NCBI RefSeq assembly: GCF_009807035.1
Contig: NZ_WUBI01000003.1
Span: 372,001-436,000 of the forward strand
Origin: Paenibacillus dendrobii
GTDB taxonomy: Bacteria > Bacillota > Bacilli > Paenibacillales > Paenibacillaceae
Length of the DNA stretch: 64,000 nucleotides
Direction of reading: 5' to 3'
Each line of letters begins with the position of its first letter. Positions within the stretch are counted from its first letter, which is position 1. The position numbers and the translations under genes are program-made. The notes under the pieces are model-generated. The model searched no databases and was not told the DNA's origin. It saw nothing but the letters and a program-made list of their open reading frames with translations. Positions 16,524 to 26,114 of the stretch are shown one piece after another.

Positions 16524-18431
16524 CTACACAAACGCTCCCGCCGTCACGATACTCTGATACGTCGCATTGACGTTCAGCGGACCCGCTTCCGGCACGCCGG
16601 TCTGGTCGTAGAGCAGCCGCTCCGCGTCCAACTCTTCGAGCTTGTCCACATGTCCATCGATATAATCCAATACGCGGTCCTCCGCCGAACGAATCCGGGC
16701 TAGCAGGCCGCCATAGCGGATATCGAGCACTTCCCAGCCGAATGGCTTATACGTCTGCATCCACATGCGGCGGTGCGCGACGCGCAGCTCATCCGCACGG
16801 CGATACAGCTCAGGCAGCGCCTTTTCCGCCAGACGGCGCAGCTCGTCCTTCTGTCCTTTGTCATAGAAGCGCTTGAGCTGCACGCCCATCGTGCTCTTCA
16901 GCGCAAGCACGCGCGCCAGCTTCTCGTACATCTCGAATAGTTGATCGAAAGGTGCGTCCAGGGCAACGCGGTAACCGCCCAGCTCCTTCGCCATCTCCTC
17001 GTAATAATCCGGCAGAACCGCTTCCGTATCTGGCTCGATATGCTTGTCGAACAAGCCGATCAGTAGATCCTGCCACAGCAGGTATTTGGACGGATTAGCC
17101 ATCCAGTAGTTCTCCGGTAGGACGCCAGGCGCTTCATCCATCCTGCTGAGCGCAACCACCGGCTTGAACAGGTCGAGGCCCGTGCAGATACGAAGACGGT
17201 CCCGCAGGCTCTCTTCATCCGCTTCATGGCCATATCCATGCTCGGCGAACAGCTGAAGTCCCGGCAGAATGGTGAGATGGTTATTTTCATTCCCGTTATC
17301 TGCCCATGCAGTCGCAAGCACTTCGTCCAGCTGCTTGGTTTTGGCCGCACGCAGCGCTGGATGGCTGATATTCCACGTCTTGCCGTAGTTTGGAACGATG
17401 TTGTTCCAGATGTGGATACCCCCTGCAAAAATCGGCTTGGAACCGAATTTCAGGTGTTTGTCATACATGAGTCCGTAGCCTTCTTCATCCGCCTTGCCAT
17501 AATCCCAGTATACAAACTGGACGCCTTTCGGGATCTGGTCCATTTTATCCTCGGAAAAGTCGGCATTAATGTTGTACAATCCGCCCTGTGTATCATTCGA
17601 CAGCAGATTGAAGTACATATCGCTCCAGATCATCGGCTTCAGGCCGTAGCGCTCCGTAATCTCCAGCACCTTCGCCACATGCTCGTTCATCAACTCGAAG
17701 CGGTTGTGGTAACCGTGCTTCCGCAAATAATTTCCGAGCCCGACCTGGAACGCTTCGTCCATGCCGATGTGGATACGCTTCGTACGGTAGGTTTTGGCGG
17801 CGGATGCGATCATTTGCTCAATGAACTCATAGGTCTTCGGCTCGCCGACCAGCAAAATATCCTGATGATCCTTCATGCCCGCTGCATAACCCCATTTCAG
17901 CGCTTGAGCCAGGTGGCCAAGCGTTTGGATGCAGGGAATCATTTCAACGCCAAGCATGTCCGCATACGTGTCGCACTCTTGCAGCTCTTCCACTGTATAC
18001 CGTCCCCGCATGTAGCCAAAATAAGGCTGCTCCTCAACTTCGAATGTATCCTCGGTATACATCATCAGTCCGTTCAGTCCCATCAAAGCCATATAGCGAA
18101 TGAACCGCTTGACCATCGGAACCGTCAGCACGCCATTGCGGGAAACGTCCAGCATGGTACCGTTAAAGCTAAAACTCGGCTCTTCGGCTACTTCGAATTG
18201 ATCTTTCTCCGCAGCATGCTGCACAAACAGGCCCAGCGCTCGGAAAAAGTGTATTTTATCCTGATAGCGAATGATGCCTTTGCCGCCCTGAAGTTTAGCC
18301 TGAAGCGCTCCAGGCGCCTGTACCACTTCAACCGGAAGCCCATTCTCATGCAGCTCTATATGTAATATTTCCGACAGCTCTGCCATGCCCTCGATAAGTC
18401 CGCTGATTTGTCCATATAAATGAATCTTCAC
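16524..18431 (-). CDS. Beta-N-acetylhexosaminidase, GH20 family (cytoplasmic)
   Basis: 635 aa from a GTG start at 18431, chosen because AGAGGAGG precedes it; upstream in-frame codons (ATG at 18476) lack a site. An N-terminal GH20b-like domain spans about 1-90, then the catalytic TIM barrel. The catalytic Asp-Glu pair is in IHIGMDEAFQVG near residue 215. There is no signal peptide, and the domain plan resembles the intracellular GH20C enzyme of streptococci, which removes terminal GlcNAc or GalNAc. It probably trims imported oligosaccharides. No transporter is adjacent; the nagA/nagB operon at 46-48 kb could take over its products. Confidence 0.87.
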   Translation of the reverse strand: MKIHLYGQISGLIEGMAELSEILHIELHENGLPVEVVQAPGALQAKLQGGKGIIRYQDKIHFFRALGLFVQHAAEKDQFEVAEEPSFSFNGTMLDVSRNGVLTVPMVKRFIRYMALMGLNGLMMYTEDTFEVEEQPYFGYMRGRYTVEELQECDTYADMLGVEMIPCIQTLGHLAQALKWGYAAGMKDHQDILLVGEPKTYEFIEQMIASAAKTYRTKRIHIGMDEAFQVGLGNYLRKHGYHNRFELMNEHVAKVLEITERYGLKPMIWSDMYFNLLSNDTQGGLYNINADFSEDKMDQIPKGVQFVYWDYGKADEEGYGLMYDKHLKFGSKPIFAGGIHIWNNIVPNYGKTWNISHPALRAAKTKQLDEVLATAWADNGNENNHLTILPGLQLFAEHGYGHEADEESLRDRLRICTGLDLFKPVVALSRMDEAPGVLPENYWMANPSKYLLWQDLLIGLFDKHIEPDTEAVLPDYYEEMAKELGGYRVALDAPFDQLFEMYEKLARVLALKSTMGVQLKRFYDKGQKDELRRLAEKALPELYRRADELRVAHRRMWMQTYKPFGWEVLDIRYGGLLARIRSAEDRVLDYIDGHVDKLEELDAERLLYDQTGVPEAGPLNVNATYQSIVTAGAFV

Positions 18432-18668
18432 TGCTCTTTCCTCCTCTAAAACGGATGCAAACCCTATTTTAATCATCTGCTATGGCAAATATGGCAAGCA
18501 TCTTGATCTAAGTACTATAGCACTTTAGAAGAGAGATCGATACCACAGGTGCAGCTTTTCCGCTCCTAATGGCTAAGTTTCATTTTTTGTTCACAGGATA
18601 TATATCATTTTTTACTTCGCAGAATAATTTCGCGCAAAGCTGGGGATCGTTGTATACGAGGTGAATCT

Positions 18669-19130
18669 ATGAAAACCCGATTACGATCGGTTCTGCTGCT
18701 GATGTCCATTCTTCTATTCTTCATTCCACTTAATGCTGAAGCCTCCGTTATTCAGTCCAAAGAGCCAAAATTGCTGCTGTACCAAGACATGGTGATGGAG
18801 TTTCTTCTTCCTGACGTTCAACAAGCCGTTAACGACTATTATCAGAACCGGCTTCCTGACAATCCGCTCGTGTATCCGTATCAAATCGAGATCAAGCAGG
18901 CCAAAAGAGTCAACGGTGGGCCGGGAGACCGCGGCTTTCACTTTTCCATTACGCTGGAGACCACGCCTGTCCTCGGGCCTCATATTGCGGTCGGAAAAGA
19001 CCGGATGACCTTTGAAGTCTCCCCTCTCTTCCCCGATAAAGTCAAACTGATTGCCTTCAGGCATCTGCAGACCTTCGAGCTGCCTCCGAATCTGCAGGAG
19101 ATGCTGAAGAGTACGAACGGAACACCGTGA
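18669..19130 (+). CDS. Secreted DUF3888-type protein
   Basis: A 153-aa protein with a clear signal peptide (residues 1-25, cleavage after AEA). The mature part begins with KLLLYQDMVMEFLLPDVQQA, the pattern of the DUF3888 family common in Bacillus and Paenibacillus, and is followed by a beta-rich region (PYQIEIKQAKRV, FHFSITLETTP). The function of the family is unknown. It is translated from an ATG after GAGGTG and is convergent with the radical SAM gene, with no obvious terminator in the 15-base gap. Confidence 0.75.
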   Translation: MKTRLRSVLLLMSILLFFIPLNAEASVIQSKEPKLLLYQDMVMEFLLPDVQQAVNDYYQNRLPDNPLVYPYQIEIKQAKRVNGGPGDRGFHFSITLETTPVLGPHIAVGKDRMTFEVSPLFPDKVKLIAFRHLQTFELPPNLQEMLKSTNGTP

Positions 19131-19145
19131 TCGGCATTCCAGCTC

Positions 19146-20465
19146 CTAAGGTTCTTTCGTTTCCGGGTTCCAGCCGACGCGGCCGAAATTCCGCAGGGCC
19201 AGATGGTATCCGGCATTGCGGATGATATTCCACCAGAGCCCTGTTCTCGACTTCCACATCCGTTCGATAATCGAAGGTACCGAGTAGAACTGCCTTGCCG
19301 CCCATTCCATCCCCATGAGCAGTTCTTCGGGAGACATCAGGGCTGGCTGGTACACGACATCCTTCTTACCGTTGTATTTGGACCAGTCCCGGGTCAAAAT
19401 CCGTCCTTCTGCGTCCAGCCGGTTGAACAGCGGAGTATTGGGAAAAGGAATCAGCACGCTGATGGTTGCCGAGTCGAGACCAACCTCGCGGTAAAATTCC
19501 ACGGTTGTACGGAAAATGGACTTATCGTCATGATCAAACCCAAATACCGTTCCAGCTTGAACGGCAATGCTGTAATCATGAAACCGCCGGATAATCTCTC
19601 GATAGCGGTCCACATGATTATGCGCCTTGTTCGCGGAATCGAGACTTTGCTGCGAGATGGTTTCGAGGCCCAGAAAAAGCGCCTTGCAGCCGCTTTGCGC
19701 AGCCAGCTCCATGAATTCATCGTCAAAAGCCACGTCTGCTGTGGCCTGGCTTGTCCACCAGCGTTTGTAAGGCGCAATCGCCTTAAACAACTCCTTGGCA
19801 TAGGCCTTGTTCGCGCCGATATTATCATCCCAGAAGATCAGGGCCCTTCCGGGCATCCGCTTCATATGTTCAACGATGTCCGCAACCGGACGGTAACGCA
19901 TCCGGCGCTGATACATTTGGGGAATGGTGCAGTATTCGCATCCAAAAGGACAACCTCTTGTCGCAATGGTAACGCCCTTGCCGTAGACTCTTCCCTTGAT
20001 CAGATCCCAGCGAGGCGCAGGCATATTCTTCAGATCAGGAAGCTGGCAGGAGCGGTATACAGGCTTTAGGCAGCCTGCTTCCACATCCGCCAGCAGCTGC
20101 GGCCAGACCAACTCCCCTTCTCCGACCACCACCGCGTCGGCATGAAGCTGAACTTCTTCAGGCATTAATGTCGCGTGCGGTCCACCAATAACGACCTTGA
20201 CGCCCCGTTTGCGATACGCTGCCGCTAACTCATATGCATGTGGCGCAGCGGGGGTATTCGCCGTAATGCCCACAACATCGTAGGGACGGTCGAACCGGAC
20301 CTTCTGTACAATCTCATCCGTATGCGTCACTTCCCAATGATCCGGCGTATATGCCGCAAGCAGCGGCATGGTCAGCTGCGGAAAACGGATGATTCTCCGG
20401 TGCCGTACACGCCGGGAATCCTCGGACTCGGCCGTGATCAGATGAACCTGGTATCGCGGATTCAT
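19146..20465 (-). CDS. B12-binding domain radical SAM protein
   Basis: 439 aa from the ATG at 20465 (GGAGTGA at good spacing); a GTG four codons upstream is an alternative. The N-terminal 140 residues form a cobalamin-binding-like Rossmann domain (VVIGGPHATLMPEEV, VVVGEGE) without the DxHxxG base-off motif. The radical SAM cluster motif CPFGCEYC (CxxxCxxC) lies near residue 175, then the barrel, then a C-terminal region ending about 440. Proteins of this plan methylate or rearrange unactivated carbons, as in hopanoid or cofactor biosynthesis; the substrate here is unknown. A 21-bp dyad shared with padR lies just upstream. Confidence 0.85.
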   Translation of the reverse strand: MNPRYQVHLITAESEDSRRVRHRRIIRFPQLTMPLLAAYTPDHWEVTHTDEIVQKVRFDRPYDVVGITANTPAAPHAYELAAAYRKRGVKVVIGGPHATLMPEEVQLHADAVVVGEGELVWPQLLADVEAGCLKPVYRSCQLPDLKNMPAPRWDLIKGRVYGKGVTIATRGCPFGCEYCTIPQMYQRRMRYRPVADIVEHMKRMPGRALIFWDDNIGANKAYAKELFKAIAPYKRWWTSQATADVAFDDEFMELAAQSGCKALFLGLETISQQSLDSANKAHNHVDRYREIIRRFHDYSIAVQAGTVFGFDHDDKSIFRTTVEFYREVGLDSATISVLIPFPNTPLFNRLDAEGRILTRDWSKYNGKKDVVYQPALMSPEELLMGMEWAARQFYSVPSIIERMWKSRTGLWWNIIRNAGYHLALRNFGRVGWNPETKEP

Positions 20466-20482
20466 GGTTGTGCTCACTCCAT

Positions 20483-20503
20483 TCTAAGTAGATATTCTAT
20501 GTA
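20483..20503. promoter_or_regulatory. Candidate PadR-type operator upstream of the radical SAM gene
   Basis: 21 bases beginning TCTAAGTAGAT and ending TTCTATGTA, identical at 18 of 21 positions to 21594-21614 upstream of padR. It ends 18 bases before the gene start, in a promoter-like position. Confidence 0.5.
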
Positions 20504-20585
20504 CTTACTCGTAGCGAGTCCATTCCACAACAGTCCGCAGATAAGCTATGGAAAGAACTTGCGTGCATTCGCGGGAAAAAGAGCA

Positions 20586-21233
20586 TCATCCATGATTCAG
20601 TGCAGCCGATTTCCCCCATTTGCAGCCCATGCGGACTAAATGGCCGAACATGAATGTAGCACCAACGCACAGCAGGATAAACGGCAGACTTAACAGGGAG
20701 TCAAACCAATACTCCGGTATTATTCGAAATAAGACTAGAAGCATGAACAAATAATTAGGCAACAGTGGAAGGATTATAATACGCCGGATGCACTTCTCTG
20801 CCTGAGCCCCATATTTGCGTCCAAGCATAAATCCCGAAAGCAGCCAAATCAGCGTATACATAAGGAGCACCCATTCCTTCTGAGCCGCCAGCAGCTGGAA
20901 TCCATACGAAGCAGGAGTTGATCCTAAGCGATGACTAATGATAAACCACGTACCCGCTGCAAAGCATAAACCGTTGACCGACAGCAGCGCTGCGCTCCAT
21001 ACCGCTGCCGGTAAAGGCCTCCCGCTCCTGTATGCCAAGGCCAGCTTTCGCGGATGCGGCATTTGGCTTAGGGCCAAATTTACAGCCTCTGCCGTACCCA
21101 TGCCTGTCGCCCGCAGCTCCATGGCAGCTTCCTCCAAATGTGCACGAAGCTCCGCTACCACGTCTTCCCGGTTGATCGACCTGGGCAGATGACGATAAAC
21201 AACTTCCAGATAGCTTTCCAGCTCAGCGTTCAT
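20586..21233 (-). CDS. HAAS-domain membrane protein (DUF1700/DUF1129-like)
   Basis: A 215-aa protein. Residues 1-70 are a HAAS-type amphipathic helical domain (YLEVVYRHLPRSINREDVVA then LALSQMPHPRKLALAYRSG), followed by about four hydrophobic helices to the C-terminus. Genes of this type are nearly always paired with a PadR repressor, as here: the start codon lies 11 bases inside the end of padR. The pair is thought to sense or adjust the membrane, but the mechanism is not established. No terminator is evident before the radical SAM gene. Confidence 0.78.
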   Translation of the reverse strand: MNAELESYLEVVYRHLPRSINREDVVAELRAHLEEAAMELRATGMGTAEAVNLALSQMPHPRKLALAYRSGRPLPAAVWSAALLSVNGLCFAAGTWFIISHRLGSTPASYGFQLLAAQKEWVLLMYTLIWLLSGFMLGRKYGAQAEKCIRRIIILPLLPNYLFMLLVLFRIIPEYWFDSLLSLPFILLCVGATFMFGHLVRMGCKWGKSAALNHG

Positions 21234-21561
21234 CCGCGCTTCCCCCCAGCACCTTGGACATCACGGCAACAAAGCGGCTCCACTCCCGGCTCTTGTCCTC
21301 CAACATCTCCCTGCCTTCAGCTGTAATGTTATAGTATTTACGGTCAGGCCCCTTGGACTGCGCACTCCAGTAGGATGAGATGAAGCCCTGTTGTTCCAGT
21401 TTTTGCAATGCAGGATACAACGTTCCCTCTTTCAACAACAAATGCGAGTCGCTCCGCTTCTCCATTTCCTTGGACAAGGCATAACCATACATGTCCTGCT
21501 CGCTCAGCAGCTGCAGCAGTGCCAGCGATATGCTTCCTTTAACCAAATCCCGATTAAACAA
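21223..21561 (-). CDS. PadR family transcriptional repressor
   Basis: A 112-aa winged-helix PadR regulator with the family opening LVKGSISLALLQLLSEQDMYGYALSKEM and the wing EGTLYPALQKLEQQGFISSYW. The start is a TTG immediately after AAAGAGG; the codon agrees with the usual PadR N-terminus although the spacing is tight. It is co-transcribed and overlaps with the HAAS protein gene. A dyad at 21594-21614 sits in its own promoter region, as expected for autorepression, and a near copy sits before the radical SAM gene downstream. Confidence 0.85.
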   Translation of the reverse strand: MFNRDLVKGSISLALLQLLSEQDMYGYALSKEMEKRSDSHLLLKEGTLYPALQKLEQQGFISSYWSAQSKGPDRKYYNITAEGREMLEDKSREWSRFVAVMSKVLGGSADER

Positions 21562-21593
21562 CCTCTTTCACCTGCCTAATGCTTTGCAAATTA

Positions 21594-21614
21594 TCTATAT
21601 AGAAATTCTATGTA
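21594..21614. promoter_or_regulatory. Candidate PadR operator in the padR promoter region
   Basis: Contains the perfect palindrome ATAGAA-A-TTCTAT inside TCTATATAGAAATTCTATGTA. It lies between a possible -35 (GTGACT) and -10 (GATAAT) of padR on the minus strand. A second copy is at 20483-20503. Confidence 0.55.
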
Positions 21615-21728
21615 GTCACTTGAGTATTACTGTAGCATATGAGGCGTTGATCAGCAAACGATGAACTGTTAAATTTTATATAAGCGCGATTCACTTCAAC
21701 ACACATCTGCATCCGGAGGTGCCTTACT

Positions 21729-22610
21729 ATGAGCTTTTCGCCAGAAACCGATGACAAGAACAACACACATACCAACATTCACAGCAAGGGAACAGCTCAT
21801 GCATTAGATATGACTGAATCCCTTCCACCGCTGATCGATGCGCATATTCACCTCGACTCTTATGAAGAAGCCCAGCAGCAGCAAATCATGTCCGAGCTTA
21901 AAGATACCGGTGTGGAAAGCGTCATTGCCGTCTCCATGCACCTGGATTCCGCCCGTACCCATCTGAAGTTGGCTCAGCGTTATCCGTCCCACATCCATCC
22001 AGCCTTCGGGTTCCATCCCGAGCAGCCGCTTCCTGATGAAGCCGAGATGGATAAGCTCTTCGCCTGGATGGACTATCATAGCGGGGACATGATTGCCGTC
22101 GGCGAGGTTGGCTTACCTTATTACACCCGTATGGAAGCCGAAGAGGCAGGCCACCCTTTTGACTCCCGTCCCTATGAGGAGCTGCTTGAGCGATTCGTAG
22201 CCTTTGCCCAGCATCACGACAAACCCATCGTGCTTCATGCCGTCTATGAGGATGCCGCTATCGCCTGCCGCCTGCTTGCACAGTATAAGATCAAGCGTGC
22301 CCATTTCCACTGGTTCAAGGGTCCGGCTGAAACCTTGCAGCATATGGCGCAGCAAGGCTACTATGTATCTTTCACACCCGATATTGTATATGAAAAAGAG
22401 ATTCAGGAGCTGGCAAGCGTATATCCTCGTTCTCTCGTCATGTCGGAAACCGACGGACCTTGGCCTTTCGAGGGACCTTTTGCCGGGCAAATGACGCATC
22501 CACGGATGACGGCCGATGTGGCTGAAGCCTGGGGCCGTATTCAGGGATTGCCTCTGCCTGAAGCGCGCCGTCTGCTGTATGACAATGCCAAACGCTTTTA
22601 CGGCATCTAA
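21729..22610 (+). CDS. TatD family metal-dependent hydrolase
   Basis: A 293-aa TIM-barrel amidohydrolase of the TatD deoxyribonuclease family. Metal and active-site motifs are visible: LIDAHIHLD (HxH, near residue 39), VGEVGLPYY (Glu), PIVLHAV (His), RAHFHWFKG (His) and MSETDGPWP (Asp). The first 35 residues are a polar, low-complexity extension not typical of the family. Relatives act as 3'-5' DNases or on other phosphoesters; this one belongs to a divergent subgroup, so the substrate is open. RBS CCGGAGGTG. It is divergent from padR and followed by a hairpin. Confidence 0.85.
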   Translation: MSFSPETDDKNNTHTNIHSKGTAHALDMTESLPPLIDAHIHLDSYEEAQQQQIMSELKDTGVESVIAVSMHLDSARTHLKLAQRYPSHIHPAFGFHPEQPLPDEAEMDKLFAWMDYHSGDMIAVGEVGLPYYTRMEAEEAGHPFDSRPYEELLERFVAFAQHHDKPIVLHAVYEDAAIACRLLAQYKIKRAHFHWFKGPAETLQHMAQQGYYVSFTPDIVYEKEIQELASVYPRSLVMSETDGPWPFEGPFAGQMTHPRMTADVAEAWGRIQGLPLPEARRLLYDNAKRFYGI

Positions 22611-22615
22611 AATAT

Positions 22616-22667
22616 GAAAACGGCCGAGCCACATCCAACGCGAGATGGAAGTGTTCGAGCCGTTTTC
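22616..22667 (+). terminator. Terminator between tatD and nfrA
   Basis: Outer stem GAAAACGGC / GCCGTTTTC with a longer imperfectly paired inner part, between convergent gene ends. Confidence 0.65.
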
Positions 22668-22678
22668 GCTATACCTTG

Positions 22679-23421
22679 TTATTTTTTCATGAAGCCCTTG
22701 TCGTCCAAAAATTCTTTCATATGCATGCGGATCGGTTCCGCCAGCCTGTCGGCCATCACCTGCGTCCAAGGCGTATCCTTTTTGCCGCCTGTACGTTCAC
22801 TCAGATAAGCCTTCATGGTCGCGTCATAATCCTTCACCGGCCCCACGCTCTGCTCTTCGGAATAGCCATTCATGTGCAGCACGGATTCCAGCGGAAGGCG
22901 CGGACGCTGTCCAGGCTCCTGGTCGGGCACGCCGATGCACATGCCGAATACCGGATAAACGAGCTCCGCAGATCCAACAGCTTGGACAATTCAGCGATGC
23001 GGTTGCGTACGCCTCCGATATAAACGATGCCAAGTCCCATAGATTCTGCGGCAATGGCCGCGTTTTGGGCAGCGAGCGCGGCATCCACTGTCGCCACAAC
23101 AAAATTTTCCGTTGTCGTTTCATAGGATTCCCGCTCCTGCAGGGGCTCTGCCGTTACCTGCTTCAAGCGGTACAAATCCGCGCACCATACGAGAAATACC
23201 GGGCATTCCTCGATGTAAGCCTGATTGCCTGCCAGTACGGCCAGCTGCTTTTTCAGCTCAGGATCGGTAGCGGCGATAACGCTGTAAGCCTGGACATTGC
23301 TTGACGTAGAGGCCATTTGCGCCGCAGAGACGATCGCATGCAGCTGCTCCCCGGAAACCGGTGCATCTGTGAATTTACGAATCGAGCGGTGATTCATAAG
23401 TAGGGTCAACGTATCATTCAT
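22679..23421 (-). pseudogene. nfrA: NADPH-dependent flavin oxidoreductase (NfrA/NfsA type), frameshifted
   Basis: The N-terminal part (from ATG 23421, RBS AAGGAGGAG) matches the NfrA nitroreductase family: LLMNHRSIRKFTD, ASTSSNVQAYSVI and AAESMGLGIVYIGGVRN. After LLDL, near 22970, it runs into a wrong frame and ends early. The C-terminal part continues in another frame with ELVYPVFGMCIGVP, RPRLPLESV, MKAYLSERTGG and KEFLDDKGF, to the stop at 22679. One missing base at about 22968-22972 would restore a protein of about 247 aa, the normal NfrA length. An intact enzyme would reduce FMN, quinones or nitro compounds with NADPH. The lesion is either a recent inactivation or a sequencing error; both halves are otherwise well conserved. 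Confidence 0.85.
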
Positions 23422-23581
23422 TTGGAAATCTCCTCCTTCTCATAGCTGTCACAATGGATGAATTCTTATGTAATTCTCCCCATCGTAGTATTACCCCATA
23501 TGAATATTATACTTTAGCGGAATTTACAAATGGAGAGATAAAAGAAGCTCTGGCATCACAAATCATATTCTACAATAAAAA

Positions 23582-23634
23582 AACAGCCTTGGAACAGGAA
23601 GCGAGTTCGACTCGCGACTTGTCCAAGACTGCTG
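23582..23634. terminator. Terminator after copA
   Basis: Long hairpin: AACAGCCTTGGA, inner GCGAG-TTCGA-CTCGC, then TCCAAGACTG, with T/A-rich flanks on both sides, 17 bases beyond the copA stop. Confidence 0.75.
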
Positions 23635-23650
23635 ACTATTTTTTATGAAT

Positions 23651-26092
23651 TCACAGTTTCACCCGCTGCAGCCGCAGCGCATTCAACACCACCGACACCG
23701 AGCTGAAGGCCATGGCCGCACCGGCCAGCCAAGGGGCGAGGAAGCCGATCGCGGCGATCGGGATACCGATCGTGTTATACGCCAGTGCCCAGAACAGATT
23801 CTGCTTGATATTCCCCATCGTGCGGCGGCTCATCAGGATCGCGTCGGCGATCGCGTTCAGATCGCCGCGCATCAGCGTCACATCCGCCGCCTCCATGGCG
23901 ACATCCGTCCCGGTACCAATGGCCATGCCGATATCGGCAGTGGCCAGCGCCGGCGCGTCGTTGATGCCGTCGCCAACCATCGCGATGCGCTTGCCGGATT
24001 GCTGCAGCTTCTTCACTTCCTCTGCCTTGCCTTCTGGCAGCACTTCGGCCAGAACCTGATGGATGCCAGCCTGTGCCGCAATGGCCTTCGCCGTGCGTTC
24101 ATTGTCGCCAGTGATCATGATGACCTCGATCCCCATCTCCTGCAGACGGGATACCGCTTCACGGGAGGTTTCCTTGATCGTATCCGCGACGGCGACCATA
24201 CCGGCATACTTGCCGTCCACGGCTACCAGCATGGCCGTCTTGCCTGCGTCCTCCAGCTGACGCATCGCGTTCAGGGCAGCCTCTACCGGAACGCCCCGCT
24301 CCGCCATCAGCTTACGTGTGCCGACGAGTACCAGCCTGCCGTCTACTCTAGCAGAGACACCATAGCCCGGCAGGTTCTCGAAATCCTTCGCTTCAGGCAG
24401 CGGCAGGGACTTGCTACGGTCAAGCGCCCCTGCGACAATGGCATCCGCGAGCGGATGTTCAGACTGGCGCTCCACGGCAGCCGTCGTGCGGAGCAAGGAC
24501 TGCTCCGTCATCAGCGGCGCGGGAATGACATCGGTCAGAACTGGCTTGCCGCTCGTGACTGTACCTGTTTTATCGAGCACGACGACTTCAATTGCCTGTG
24601 CCGATTCCAGATGTTCTCCGCCTTTGAACAGAATGCCGAACTCGGCCGCCCGGCCCGATCCGGCCATGATCGATGTTGGAGTCGCGAGACCCAGCGCACA
24701 TGGACATGCAATGACGAGTACTGCGATGGCCTTTTCGAGTGCCGATGCAAATTGTCCCGGTTCCACGCCGAAATACCAGATCAGGAACGTCACGACCGCG
24801 ATGCCGACCACAATCGGGACGAAAATGCCGGAGATGACGTCGGCAATCCGCTGGATGGGAGCCTTGGAGCCCTGTGCTTCCTCCACGACCTTGATGATCT
24901 GCGCTAATGCGGTTTCACTGCCGACCTTGGTTGCCTGGACGCGCAGCATCCCGTTTTTATTCAGTGTAGCCCCTACCACTGCATCGCCCTCACGCTTTTC
25001 GACAGGAAGGCTTTCACCTGTCAGCATGGACTCGTCCACGGAAGACAGCCCCTGGAGCACCTTTCCATCCACCGGGATTTTTTCTCCCGGCTTGACGATG
25101 ACCGTATCGCCCACTTCCACGTCTTCAACCGGAATGCTGACCTCCTGGCCGTCCCTAAGAACAAGCGCAGTCTTGGCCTGCAGACCCATCAGGCTCTTAA
25201 TGGCTTCGGAAGAGCGGCCTTTCGCGAGCGCCTCAAACCATTTGCCGACCAGGATCAGCGTAATCAGAATGCTGCTGGTTTCATAGTACATCTCTACCGG
25301 ATGATGCATTTCCATCCCAATAGAGCGAATCGTCAGGTACAAGCTGTAAAAGTACGCTGCTGATGTCCCGAGCGCGACCAGCACGTCCATATTTGCGCTC
25401 TTGTTGCGCAGCGCCTTGTACGCTCCGACATAGAACTGGCCGCCGATCAAAAACTGAACCGGTGTCGCCAGCACCAGCTGGAACCATGGATTCATAAACA
25501 GCGACGGTACCGGAATCCAAGAAGTAAAAGAGAAATGCCCTACCATCGCCCATAGCAACGGCAGCGAGAGAATGGCCGCCATCATCCATTTGAACCTTTT
25601 ATGATTGATCTCCTGCCGGCGCAGCTCCGCGCTGTCCTTGGCTTCCTGCTTCGGGAGAGCCTTGTAGCCCAGCTGCTCGACCTTCTTCATCATATCTTTA
25701 ACGGTAACCATGCCTGCCGCATATTCCACATGGGCGGTTTCGAGGGCCAAATTGACATTCGCCTGGGATATGCCCGGCATTCTGCTGAGCCCTTTCTCAA
25801 TCCGCGTGGCGCAGGCTGCGCAGGTCATACCGGTAATTTCAAAATCCATCGTTTCCTTCATCGTGCCATAGCCGAGAGACTCGATTTTCTCTTCCATCTT
25901 CCGTAAATCCGACTGCTTCGGATCATACGTGACGGTGGCCTGCTCCAGCGCCAGATTGACGTTGGCCGAGCTGACGCCTTCCATTCGGCCCAGTCCCTTT
26001 TCAATCCGGGTCGCGCAGGCTGCACACGTCATTCCGGTAATCTGCAGCGTCGCCTGATGTTCGTTCTCCCGGTTTCCCGTATTTTGTTCCAT
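23651..26092 (-). CDS. copA: Copper-exporting P1B-type ATPase
   Basis: An 813-aa CopA. Two N-terminal heavy-metal-binding domains each carry GMTCAACATRIEKGL (about residues 20 and 90). Eight membrane helices follow, with the metal-site CPC in ACPCALGLATP, the phosphorylation site DKTGTVTSG, TGES in the actuator domain, HP in SEHPLADAI and the hinge GDGINDAPALA. It exports Cu(I) from the cytoplasm. RBS GAAAGGAG. The start is only 22 bases from a CsoR-type operator, and copZ ends with its own terminator before it, so copA has a separate copper-induced promoter. Confidence 0.95.
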   Translation of the reverse strand: MEQNTGNRENEHQATLQITGMTCAACATRIEKGLGRMEGVSSANVNLALEQATVTYDPKQSDLRKMEEKIESLGYGTMKETMDFEITGMTCAACATRIEKGLSRMPGISQANVNLALETAHVEYAAGMVTVKDMMKKVEQLGYKALPKQEAKDSAELRRQEINHKRFKWMMAAILSLPLLWAMVGHFSFTSWIPVPSLFMNPWFQLVLATPVQFLIGGQFYVGAYKALRNKSANMDVLVALGTSAAYFYSLYLTIRSIGMEMHHPVEMYYETSSILITLILVGKWFEALAKGRSSEAIKSLMGLQAKTALVLRDGQEVSIPVEDVEVGDTVIVKPGEKIPVDGKVLQGLSSVDESMLTGESLPVEKREGDAVVGATLNKNGMLRVQATKVGSETALAQIIKVVEEAQGSKAPIQRIADVISGIFVPIVVGIAVVTFLIWYFGVEPGQFASALEKAIAVLVIACPCALGLATPTSIMAGSGRAAEFGILFKGGEHLESAQAIEVVVLDKTGTVTSGKPVLTDVIPAPLMTEQSLLRTTAAVERQSEHPLADAIVAGALDRSKSLPLPEAKDFENLPGYGVSARVDGRLVLVGTRKLMAERGVPVEAALNAMRQLEDAGKTAMLVAVDGKYAGMVAVADTIKETSREAVSRLQEMGIEVIMITGDNERTAKAIAAQAGIHQVLAEVLPEGKAEEVKKLQQSGKRIAMVGDGINDAPALATADIGMAIGTGTDVAMEAADVTLMRGDLNAIADAILMSRRTMGNIKQNLFWALAYNTIGIPIAAIGFLAPWLAGAAMAFSSVSVVLNALRLQRVKL

Positions 26093-26114
26093 GACCTCGG
26101 CTCCTTTCCAGAAA

